Positions 1-6,730 of a stretch of DNA of 64,000 bases are shown here, piece after piece. Every line of letters begins with the position of its first letter. Positions within the stretch are counted from its first letter, which is position 1. The position numbers and the translations under genes were made by a program. The notes below the pieces were generated by a model, which saw nothing but the letters and a program-made list of their open reading frames with translations, was not told where the DNA came from and did no database searches. The stretch lies in the NCBI GenBank assembly GCA_963575745.1, contig CAUYUJ010003891.1, positions 422,693 through 486,692 of the forward strand, written 5' to 3'. The DNA comes from Prorocentrum cordatum. Taxonomy: Eukaryota; Sar; Dinophyceae; Prorocentrales; Prorocentraceae.

Positions 1-180
1 GAAGGCTCCTGCATGTTACTGGGGCCTCATCGGGCTTCCATGGGGCCTCGTGGGGCTTCCTGGCAGGATGGCCTCTTCAGAGCTTCCTGTGGGCTATTCG
101 GGTCTCCTGAGGCCTCATGTGGCCCCCCCTGGGGCTTCTTGGCACATCATGTGCCCCCCCCCCCTGCAAGGGCCTCCTGA
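1..180. repeat. GGGGCCTC/GGGGCTTC imperfect minisatellite
   Basis: Loose tandem copies of a 12-15 base word of the type TGGGGCCTC or TGGGGCTTCCTGG. It looks like the reverse-strand version of the GGCCCCAAGAGG family found near 13.1, 22.2 and 63.7 kb. No gene is seen here. Confidence 0.6.
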
Positions 181-363
181 GGCCTCCTGAAGCAGCGCCG
201 CATCCCACGCATCATCCTCGCCATGGTGATGGCGCGCCCCACCTCGTAGGGCTGCAGCCCGCCAGTCGCCGCTAGCGATATCGGCGCGAGCACCCGCCTT
301 GCCCGCGTCGGCCTGTGCTCACCGTGCCCACATCGGCCCGCGACGCATGCCGACGCCACGTAA

Positions 364-792
364 GCGGCCTGCGGCAGCGCGCGCGTTGGATACAACGCCG
401 ACGCCGCCAAAGCGGCCCGCGCCTTCAGTGGCGGCGTCGTCACTGGATGTCGGCGCATCACCATCCTGTCGCCGATCAGCTACGACGCGCTGATGGGGAT
501 GACGAGCTACGACGACGGCCGCGTGCTGTTGGTCCTGCAACAGATCAACGTCTGGTACTCGACCTTCGTCGACAGGTCGAGCGCCCAATGCCTTCTGATC
601 ACGCCGGCGCGGGCCCTCGACGCACTTGGCGTCAAGAAGGGCGAGTTCGAGGACAGGCGCCCGATCTTCCTGATGCAGGCCAGGGCGCTGTCCGACAACG
701 TCCAGGTCGACGGTGCCCAAGTGAATGCCGCCCAGACGACCAAGTTCCTCGGCTTCTGCACTGGTGCGGTCTTAGGGCGGCTCGGCGCGTAA
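364..792 (+). CDS. Coding exon of an unknown multi-exon gene
   Basis: This frame is open from just after a stop at 361-363 to 792 and reads like real protein: a segment starting SARVGYNADAAKAARAF, then ITILSPISYDALMGMTSYDD, a hydrophobic strand-like run (RVLLVLQQINVWYS), and a charged KKGEFEDRRP stretch. Composition differs from the Arg/Pro-rich shadow frames. An internal ATG at 493 exists, but coding-like sequence continues upstream, so it is probably not the start. The 3' end is uncertain; an intron probably begins before the stop because the next 300 bases look non-coding. Three more exon-like blocks follow on the same strand (1202-1426, 1593-2250, 2598-2708), suggesting one gene. I do not recognise a domain and assign no function. 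Confidence 0.5.
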   Translation, partial: AACGSARVGYNADAAKAARAFSGGVVTGCRRITILSPISYDALMGMTSYDDGRVLLVLQQINVWYSTFVDRSSAQCLLITPARALDALGVKKGEFEDRRPIFLMQARALSDNVQVDGAQVNAAQTTKFLGFCTGAVLGRLGA

Positions 793-1201
793 TGTGTTGA
801 CGCGCTCTTGAACTCCCCTGCGCGGGAGTATCGGTTATCCGCGTGATGAACACATTGGTCGCGCCGCGTGTAGTTTCGGAGCTGCAACTCCGCTTTGGAT
901 TTCCGAGCTGTAGCTCGGATGTTATGCGCGGGGCTGCAGACCCGCCCCAAGTCCTCATGAGCCTCATATCCGCTCAATCTCTGCATCGTCGTCGTCGGCG
1001 TCGCCCTCCTCGCCCTCATCGGCGCTCCCCCCATCGGCCACTGCTCAGCCGGACCCGCCCTCCCTTCAGCGCGGGCGCGGGCTGAAGCCCACACCCGCGT
1101 GCGCACTGCCAGCAGCTGCAGCTCCTGCTCTCTTCAGATGACGCAGGCTATGCCGCTGCCGCGTCGGCTCCATCTCGAGCGCTGTCACGCCGCCCCCCTC
1201 C
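793..1201 (+). other. Non-coding, intron-like stretch with GAGCTG palindromes
   Basis: No convincing reading frame. It holds CGGAGCTGCAACTCCG (near 883), CGAGCTGTAGCTCGG (near 903) and CAGCTGCAGCTCCTG (near 1110), three members of a palindromic motif that recurs within introns of this region. It probably contains one or more introns between the exon ending near 790 and the exon near 1202, but I could not fix the boundaries by frame. Confidence 0.4.
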
Positions 1202-1426
1202 AGTTCGGCTGCAGCTCGAACTCCAGCTCGCGTGGCCGCAATGGAGATCGCCCGCCGCATCGAACCCATGGATCGCCTCATGATTAACTCCCAGTCGGGT
1301 GCCATCTCCCACGCCGCGAGCGCTGAGAACAGTCGGACCATGGCGATGTCCATCATTGCATCGGTCCGCTCGGCCAAGCTGGCGATAGACGACGCGTCGC
1401 TGATCAACGAGAAAGTACAAGCGAGC
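1202..1426 (+). CDS. Coding exon, helical, unknown gene
   Basis: The frame with codons at 1202, 1205 and so on reads ARVAAMEIARRIEPMDRLMI followed by SQSGAISHAASAENSRTMAM and an alternating hydrophobic/charged run (SVRSAKLAIDDASLINEKVQ). It looks like amphipathic helix, with few Pro or Arg. After about 1426 the frame turns into Gly-rich low complexity and the sequence shows a GGGCTGCAGCC motif, so an intron very likely starts there. It probably belongs to the same gene as the exons at 364-792 and 1593-2250. Function unknown; the exact splice sites at both ends are not resolved. Confidence 0.5.
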
Positions 1427-1592
1427 ATATCTAACGGGCTGCAGCCACCCAACACGCACGTGCTTTCGGGCATGACGGGATTGAGCGTGGGCGGGGGTCG
1501 GGGTGGGATGGGGGGCGTGGGATAGCACTGGCGGCACGGGGTGCTGCAGCATCGAGCCTGCCCCGCCGAATGCACATCCTGGTTGTAGCGGC

Positions 1593-2250
1593 GGGTTCTC
1601 TGACGACTTGAAGGCAAAGATCACTGCTGCAGTCAACCAACGGGTGCTCGGTGGCATGGGCAGCGGCGACATGGAGATTGGCCGCCGCCAGGACTTGTGC
1701 ATGTCATCGTGGTGTGTGTTGTTGTGAGTGATGCTTTGTTTTGCATCGGATGGTGGTGGTGATGTTGCTGATGGTTGTGTTTATGTTGCTGGTGGTGCCG
1801 CCGTTGTAATTGCTTTGGGCTGCGTTGATGATGGCGCTCTCGCGCGCGCGTGGGGGGAGGCGGGCGGGGTTCGGTCGACAGGACATGGACAACCCGAACT
1901 ACTTCCTCACGCGCGGCGGTTGGGATCAGCTGAACTCGGCGAGCAGCATGGAGACGAAGGCGGGCGTCATCGCCGAGCGCCTTCAGGCGCCCGTGTCGTG
2001 GAACCATGTGGCGCCGCTAGGTTGTCCACGCATGAGCTGCAGCTCCATGCCCGTCGCGTTGCGCTGGGAAGCGCCCCGCCGAATCGGAGCTGTAGCTCCA
2101 TGTCTGTCGTTGCACAGGCGCTCGGGCTGGTTATCCCGTCGGACAACGCCTTGCACCCCGTCTGCGCCATTGTGAGCATGCTGATGGGCTACGGCAATCC
2201 TGCCCAGTTCTGGTCCGTGGTCAAGGAGGCCCGCGCGGCGTGGTCAGCGC
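1593..2250 (+). CDS. Three-exon segment of an unknown dinoflagellate-type gene
   Basis: Exon a (about 1593-1691) reads GFSDDLKAKITAAVNQRVLG and ends GDMEIGRRQ. Exon b (1882-1986) starts DMDNPNYFLTRGGWDQLNSA and ends GVIAERLQ. Exon c (2118 to about 2250) starts ALGLVIPSDNALHPVCAIVS and runs into GNPAQFWSVVKEAR. The three lie in three different frames and are joined without a frame break by removing 1692-1881 and 1987-2117; both junctions fall between codons. The layout (a Trp-containing 'GGWDQLNS' block, then a 'LQALGL..PSDN' block) resembles an abundant uncharacterised dinoflagellate protein family, from memory and with low confidence. No catalytic motif is visible. Beyond 2250 the frame runs into Arg-rich sequence with GCGCGCTGCAGCGCGC palindromes, so another intron is likely. 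Confidence 0.55.
1692..1881 (+). other. Candidate GA-AG intron, 190 nt
   Basis: Bounded by CGCCAG|GACTTG on the left and CGACAG|GACATG on the right, so CAGGAC is repeated at both splice sites. Removing it joins ...GRRQ to DMDNP... in frame (phase 0). The interior is T/G-rich (GTGTGTGTTGTTGTGAG and similar), unlike the exons. A GT donor a little further in (near 1710) cannot be excluded. Confidence 0.6.
1987..2117 (+). other. Candidate GC-AG intron, 131 nt, with palindromes
   Basis: CTTCAG|GCGCCC at the donor and GCACAG|GCGCTC at the acceptor, so CAGGCGC is repeated. Removal joins ...AERLQ to ALGLVIPSDN in frame, phase 0. The interior carries GAGCTGCAGCTC and GGAGCTGTAGCTCC. Confidence 0.65.
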
Positions 2251-2597
2251 AAGGGAGCCGCCGTCGCGCGCTCCCAGCAAGTATACATGGAGGTTTCGCC
2301 CTGCCCGTCTGCCCATGTAGCGCGCTGCAGCGCGCTGCAGCGCGCTCGTGACGAGCGCCATGCTGCAACCGTCGCCCACTCCGACGGGATGGTGGGCTGG
2401 GCGCAAGGCGGTGTTGAGGGGATGGTGTGAGGGGGCTGTGGGCTGGAAGCGGTGCGCAATATCATATATTGCTCCGTGCCCGACCGTGCAACGGCGCGCG
2501 GGCGAAGATCGCGTGCGCGCCCAACTACACTACCCCAAACGACCTCGCGTAACCTGTGCACACCGCCGTGCACACTGAGGACGACCCGCCCGCGCAG
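2251..2597 (+). other. Non-coding, intron-like stretch
   Basis: No reading frame of protein-like composition. Contains a GCGCGCTGCAGCGCGC self-complementary run near 2320-2350 and some lower-GC sequence near 2455-2475. Probably intron between the exon ending near 2250 and that starting at 2598. Confidence 0.4.
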
Positions 2598-2708
2598 GAC
2601 AGCATCGTGGGTCTGGCGCACATGTGCAGCAAGATGCCCATGCGCAGCACGCACAGCTCCTTGCCCACCTCGCGCGCCAATCAGTCGAAGGGCAACGGGG
2701 TTGATCAG
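2598..2708 (+). CDS. Coding exon of the unknown 5' gene
   Basis: Starts after a likely acceptor CCGCGCAG|GACAGC. It reads DSIVGLAHMCSKMPMRSTHS and ends NQSKGNGVDQ at a GT donor (GATCAG|GTACCC). Joining to 2796 keeps the frame and continues AVARFLANYGGCPLNRG, but that frame then overlaps the start of the KRPAA ORF at 2821, which uses another frame. Either this is the last part of the upstream gene, or the join is different. No domain recognised. Confidence 0.45.
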
Positions 2709-2795
2709 GTACCCCTCCAACACGATAAAAAACACGTAAACGACGCTACACCAATACCATTACAGCCATAACATAACATACCATGAAAGCATCAG
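2709..2795 (+). other. Candidate GT-AG intron, 87 nt
   Basis: TGATCAG|GTACCC at the donor and GCATCAG|GCAGTC at the acceptor; ATCAGG is repeated at both ends. The interior is strikingly A-rich (AACACGATAAAAAACACG, CCATAACATAACATAC) compared with its surroundings. Phase 0. Confidence 0.5.
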
Positions 2796-2820
2796 GCAGT
2801 CGCGCGGTTCCTCGCCAACT

Positions 2821-3435
2821 ATGGAGGGTGCCCGCTCAATCGAGGACGGCAGCGTGGTGGGCCAAGCAGCCGCTGCACCCCCGCTGAGCAAGCCGAAGAG
2901 GGGCGGTGCATTGGCGAAGGCCGCGGCCGCAGTCGGGACTGGCAGCGCCGCCGCGCACCCGATCCCGCTGCCGCAACCTACTGATGCTGGCGAAGAGGCG
3001 GAAGCGGGCCAGGGCGACGCAGACGGCGGCGACGCTGGCGGCGGCGGCGACGGCGAAGACGCCGCCGCAGACGCCGTGGTGGCGGCAATGGCTGCCGTGG
3101 CCAAGGGCACGAATGGCGAGGCCAAGGCCAAGGGCAAAGCCAGCGCCAGGGGCGAGGCAAGGGCGCTGAAGCGCCCCGCCGCGGCGCCCTTTTCGGTGAA
3201 CAAGAGGCCCGCCATGGCGACGGCGGCTTCGGTGAACACGAAGCCCGCCGCTGCCTCGGCGAAGGAGAGCGCCGCGCCGAAGATGGTGAAGGCCAAGGGC
3301 GGATGGTGGACCCAAACCTACATCCGCGGCGAGGGCAACGGAAACCACGGACACTCCTACACCACGTGGGTGGAGCCGTCGGGCAAGCGCCACCGCACGC
3401 GCAAGTCTGCGGTGGCCGCGGGTTTCCTCGGGTAG
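2821..3435 (+). CDS. Ala/Lys-Arg-Pro-Ala-rich protein with an MBD-like C-terminal block
   Basis: A 204-residue open frame starting at an ATG and ending at TAG (3433-3435). Residues ~1-60 are Ala/Pro-rich. Residues ~60-80 are acidic and Gly-rich. Residues ~100-155 carry Lys-Arg-Pro-Ala motifs (LKRPAAAPF, NKRPAMA) like the basic tails of many dinoflagellate nuclear proteins. The last ~45 residues change character: GGWWTQTYIRGEGNGNHGHS, then TTWVEPSGKRHRTRKSAVAA. The 'W...R...Y..W.EPSGK..RTRK.A' layout recalls methyl-CpG-binding (MBD/TAM-like) or similar small DNA-binding folds; this is a resemblance only. The basic motifs suggest a nuclear protein. Translation may start upstream through splicing from 2708, because the frame stays open back to 2740. 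A second KRPAA ORF lies at 4012-4437. Confidence 0.55.
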   Translation: MEGARSIEDGSVVGQAAAAPPLSKPKRGGALAKAAAAVGTGSAAAHPIPLPQPTDAGEEAEAGQGDADGGDAGGGGDGEDAAADAVVAAMAAVAKGTNGEAKAKGKASARGEARALKRPAAAPFSVNKRPAMATAASVNTKPAAASAKESAAPKMVKAKGGWWTQTYIRGEGNGNHGHSYTTWVEPSGKRHRTRKSAVAAGFLG

Positions 3436-4011
3436 GCGATTCGGCGGCGGGTAGCAGTTGCGGCGGGTAGCAGCTGGGGCGCATGAGCGGTTCGGCGGGC
3501 AGGAGCCCCGACCCGATCGCGCGCGTGTGACCAGCCTGCCGACGAGAGCCGAGCGCTTTATTCTTAAGCTATGGTTTGGTGCGGCCCTTGAAATCAAACC
3601 GCCTGGCCAACCCCCGTCCACCGCTCGCATTCCCCGCTGCAGCTGAAGCTTCAGCAGTATTGCCAATTGGGCTTCAACCAGTGCAGCTGCAGCTGCGAGG
3701 GCTCGAGATTCAGCTGTCCCGCCGTTCCAGCCCCTGGAGCTACGCGCGTCGGTGCCCATGTCAGGAGCCCCTGGAGCTGCGCGCCCCAAGTACCCATTCG
3801 GGGCCATTCGCACGACGCACGGTGCGCTTAAAGAACCGCGTGTGTGCCAACCCGCGCGTTTGCCATTGCATCGGCAACTGCCGTTGGTGCGGCTGCCGCT
3901 GCAGCGGTGGCGCGCGCGCCGGTTGCCGCGATTGCCGATGCAACGGCGCGCTGTTCCCACTGATGATCCTGCGGGACTTGGCGCCAGCAGCGGGCCGCAT
4001 CGGCAGCAGAT
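3436..4011 (+). other. Intergenic or intronic stretch with a Cys-rich fragment
   Basis: Directly after the KRPAA ORF there are short GCGGGTAGCAG repeats, then several palindromic words (CTGCAGCTGAAGCTTCAGCAG near 3640, GGAGCTGCGC near 3775). One frame at 3828-3945 reads as a dense cysteine block (VCHCIGNCRWCGCRCSGG) and another frame of the same bases is Ala-rich like the ORF that follows. I cannot tell which, if either, is translated; the Ala-rich frame would fit an upstream exon of the 4012 ORF. Confidence 0.3.
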
Positions 4012-4437
4012 ATGGTGGCCATGCAGATGACGATGGCAAGATGCGCGGCGTCGACGTCGCCAGTGGTTGCGCCGCGCACCATTGGATGCCACGCGGCGAG
4101 CCGCCCGCCGCCATCAGGGACAGGGGTGGCGCCTACATTGGCGGATGCGTGGACCTCCATTGCCGCTGCCATTGGGCCTCCAGGGGCACCTCCGCCGCTG
4201 GCAGCGCCGCCAGCTGCTGGCGCCACCAGCGCCGCTGCCAGCGCTGGCAGCGCCGCTGCCAGCGCCGCTACCGACGACGACGCTGACGCCGCGGACGGCA
4301 TCGCCACCGCCACCGCGATGGCGGGTGGGAAGATGACGCCCCGCCGCCGCCCCGCCGCCGCCGACGCCGAAGGCGCGCCGCCCGCCGTGAGGAAGCGCCC
4401 TGCCGCCGCGCTGAGGCGCCCCGCGGGCGCTCGCTGA
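4012..4437 (+). CDS. Second Ala-rich KRPAA-type protein (3' exon)
   Basis: An open frame of 141 codons ending at TGA (4435-4437). The first ~75 residues are Ala/Pro/Gly-rich (IGPPGAPPPLAAPPAAGATS), then a short acidic patch (ATDDDADAAD), and a basic tail with PRRRPAAADAEG, VRKRPAAALRRPAGAR. Tail and composition match the KRPAA protein at 2821-3435, so the two are probably relatives or products of a tandem family. No folded domain is visible. The ATG at 4012 may not be the true start: Ala-rich sequence in the same frame precedes it, separated by a stop at 3961-3963, so an upstream exon is likely. Confidence 0.5.
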   Translation: MVAMQMTMARCAASTSPVVAPRTIGCHAASRPPPSGTGVAPTLADAWTSIAAAIGPPGAPPPLAAPPAAGATSAAASAGSAAASAATDDDADAADGIATATAMAGGKMTPRRRPAAADAEGAPPAVRKRPAAALRRPAGAR

Positions 4438-4707
4438 GGACGTCGTCGTCGTCGTCATCGTCGGCGCCGCCGCCTGCGCTTATATCAACGGATCTATGTG
4501 TTGATTCAGCTCTTGAGCATAAGCCGCGCCCCCTGGAGCTGAAGCCCCCCCCACCGCTTGAGCTGAAGCCCCCAGCTCCGCCGATCACAGCCCCCGCTGG
4601 AGCTGAAACTTCAGCGGCAATCACCCCCAACCATTGCATATGTATCTGCGAGGGCTCAGACATTTGCGAGGGCCCCCTCGCTGGAGCTGCGCCGCGGCCG
4701 CCGCCCG
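4438..4707 (+). other. Spacer with GGAGCTGAAGC repeats
   Basis: A (GTC)n run (4441-4465), then four or five copies of a GGAGCTGAAGCCCC word with the longer palindrome TGGAGCTGAAACTTCAGC near 4600. No gene seen. Confidence 0.5.
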
Positions 4708-5477
4708 ATGGCGCAGCCAAAGTGGATGGAGGTTGCGATGTCGCACGGGGCGGGCGATGTGGCGGTGATGTGGGGGCTGGACTGGATCACGCGCCACCAG
4801 TGCCCTCTTTGTTCTCGTCGTCTTGCTTAACGAACGTAACGCTGCGTGCGCTTTGCGTTGCCTGCTGCAGCAAAGGTACTACACCGCCATGAGCCTCAAG
4901 CGCGGGGAGTATTGGAGTGCACGCCAGGCGGCGGCGCGCTCGACGATGTCTCCCGACGAGTTGCTCTACGCAGACGGCTGCGCCAGGCGCTTTGTTTTAC
5001 ATGCTGCAGCATGTGTTATCGTTGGCACCTGCTGTAGCAGGTATTGCCAGCGTGTTTGCTGCCTGCCGCAGCAAGTTCAGCAACCTGAGCCACGTGGCCA
5101 TCCCGCTGCCCGACGGCCGCATCACCAAGGTGAAGACCCATCAGCTGCTGACCAAATACTTCAGCGTCAAGGTGAAGGCCCAGCAGAAGGGGAAAATGCA
5201 GGTACAGCAGAAACTGACGAAATACTTCAGCATGCGGCCGGAGGCGGGCCTCCCTGGAGCTGAAGCTCCACGCCGCCACCGCCGTCGGCATCCCATTCCG
5301 CATCACCATCTCCCCCGCCGCTTCAGTGCCGCACTCGATCACATCACCATCACCATTGCCCCCCCCTTTCCGCTCAGCCAGGCTGATGTGGGCCCGTTCC
5401 TCTACCTGCTCGGCAAGGCTCCGATCAAGCCGATCACGCCGTCGAGGGCGGGCATCGACATCAAGCCTCTCAAGTGA
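4708..5477 (+). CDS. Unknown multi-exon gene
   Basis: Exon 1 starts at ATG 4708 and reads MAQPKWMEVAMSHGAGDVAV, then MWGLDWITRHQ to about 4800. Exon 2 (about 4871-4986) reads QRYYTAMSLKRGEYWSARQA, then ARSTMSPDELLYADGCA. Exon 3 (5051-5243) reads SVFAACRSKFSNLSHVAIPL, PDGRITKVKTHQLLTKYFS and ends KLTKYFSMRPE. Exon 4 (5382-5477) reads ADVGPFLYLLGKAPIKPITP and ends DIKPLK at TGA. Introns 4987-5050 and 5244-5381 keep the frame; the exon 1/2 junction is not settled. LTKYFS occurs twice about 20 residues apart, a small internal repeat. Short, soluble-looking, no signal peptide or membrane segment. I do not recognise the family. The neighbouring plus-strand genes share the same intron style. Confidence 0.55.
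4987..5050 (+). other. Candidate GC-AG intron, 64 nt
   Basis: GCGCCAG|GCGCTTTG to ATTGCCAG|CGTGTTTG, phase 2, frame kept (AG+C gives Ser). T-rich, with ATGCTGCAGCAT inside. An alternative acceptor at 5071 (CCGCAG|CAAG) also keeps the frame. Confidence 0.55.
5244..5381 (+). other. Candidate GC-AG intron, 138 nt, with palindrome
   Basis: GGCCGGAG|GCGGGC to TCAGCCAG|GCTGAT, phase 0, joining FSMRPE to ADVGPFLY. Contains GGAGCTGAAGCTCC. Its length is a multiple of three and it has no stop, so the unspliced frame is also open; the call rests on boundary pattern and on the His/Ile/Pro-rich composition of the interior. Confidence 0.5.
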
Positions 5478-5910
5478 GCGCGCCTAGCACAACCGCCGCG
5501 GGGTCGCGACGGCAGGATTGGGCTCGCCAGTGCGCGCGCCGCGCTCGGCACACGATTGTTAACGCCCTCAGTACTTCCTGTCCCGCGGAGCTGTAGCTTC
5601 GCTACATGCAGGCGCGGGAGCGTTGTTGCAAGCGTAGCTGCGTCGTCTCAGTTGGCGACCCCGCCCCGCCCCGCCCGCGCCCGCCCGAGCCCGCGCCGCA
5701 ATGCTTCGGTGGCCTCCGCGCCTACCGCGCACCCCGCATGTCCACGGCTGGGCGGGGCACGTCAGCGCCTCGGCCCTCCATTGGCAGCGCTTATGTGTGA
5801 CCCGAGCGCCGTGGAACTACGAGGGCGCACGCGCTGTAGCGTGGCGCCAGCCCGCGCTGTAACGACTGGGCAGGGCGGGGGGCTGGGCCGCCGCGTCGTC
5901 ATTCAGATGT
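5478..5910 (+). other. Intergenic stretch
   Basis: GC-rich, with CGGAGCTGTAGCTTCG near 5585 and a (CCCGCCCGCGCC) run near 5660-5690. No frame looks like protein. It probably holds the end of one gene and unresolved 5' parts of the next. Confidence 0.4.
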
Positions 5911-6287
5911 CAGCCGCGCCCACGGTTGAAGACCCTGTTCTATTGGATGATGGCCAACGTGGTCAACAAAAACATGGTCGCCCGCAGGTGGGCGGGATAC
6001 ACCGGCGCGGGCGGGATGTCGCGCGTCGTCCCTGCCCAGGTGGTAGGACGGCACGTGGATCTTCAGGCTCGCAGGTATCGGGTACGACTACTACGCCTAC
6101 TATGATGAGCCGATCTTGGTCTATCGGCATATGGGTAGATCACGGCAGCTGCCGCTGCGCGTGCCCTCGCTAGACGCCGCTGCAGCGGCACGGCGGCCAA
6201 ACCCACCATGCCTGCGAGTTGCTTGCCGACGGCCCGCAGGAGGTCCGCATGATGGACCATGACGGGGACTTACTCATGCTGCCGTGA
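5911..6287 (+). CDS. 3' exons of an unknown gene
   Basis: One frame reads LKTLFYWMMANVVNKNMVAR up to 5987. Removing 5988-6066 joins it in frame to RLAGIGYDYYAYYDEPILVY, then RHMG. A third block in another frame (about 6186-6287) reads THHACELLADGPQEVRMMDH, then DGDLLMLP and a TGA at 6285-6287. The Tyr-rich GYDYYAYYDEP segment and the clear stop make this look like a real C-terminus. The junction between the second and third blocks (6130-6185) contains CAGCTGCCGCTGCG and a CTGCAG acceptor but could not be fixed by frame. Family not recognised. The start is also not located; coding quality fades upstream of ~5911. Confidence 0.5.
5988..6066 (+). other. Candidate GT-AG intron, 79 nt
   Basis: CCCGCAG|GTGGGC to ATCTTCAG|GCTCGC, phase 2 (AG+G gives Arg), turning NMVAR...LAGIGYDYY into one continuous frame. 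CAGG is repeated at both ends. Confidence 0.6.
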
Positions 6288-6730
6288 GTGCCCGCCGCGG
6301 TCGGATACTGTCGCTTATAAGGCGCGGGCGTTGACAATGGCGACGGCGGCGACGGCGGCGATGCACGAACGCTGTGCTGTAGCACCCAATGTGACCGAGC
6401 GCGGCTGCCGCCGTCGCTGCGCGCGAGCGCGCGGGGGTGCTGCAGCCGCCACTGCGTGGTGATGCCGACGGCGGCTGCAGCCAACACCGCGCGATGACGT
6501 CGGCGGCGGCGGCGGCAACGAGCGCGGCTGCAGCCGCCGCTCGCGGCATCGAGCATTGGGCGAGGGAACGATTCGCGACGGGGAGTGATGCCGATGCGCC
6601 CGCCGCCGTGCTGAGGGGGCCACGCTGGGGGCGCGCCCCCCGCCGCGCTCGCGCGCCGCCCGCGGCGCCGCCATCGGCGTGGCGGCGCGGTTGCGCGCGC
6701 GCCGATGCGCCCGCGGGCGCGGCCCCCGCG
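6288..6730 (+). other. GC-rich spacer with (GGC)n and GGCTGCAGCC words
   Basis: GGCGACGGCGGCGACGGCGG near 6335, then several GGCTGCAGCC palindromes and a CGCGCGCC-rich stretch. Open frames here are low-complexity Ala/Arg and not credible as protein. It probably contains the promoter or 5' end of the transposase-like gene. Confidence 0.4.

Noticed and set aside
2836-4092. 418-codon minus-strand ORF opposite the KRPAA gene
   Set aside because: Arg/Gly/Ala-rich shadow of the plus-strand coding frame; no domain and poor composition.
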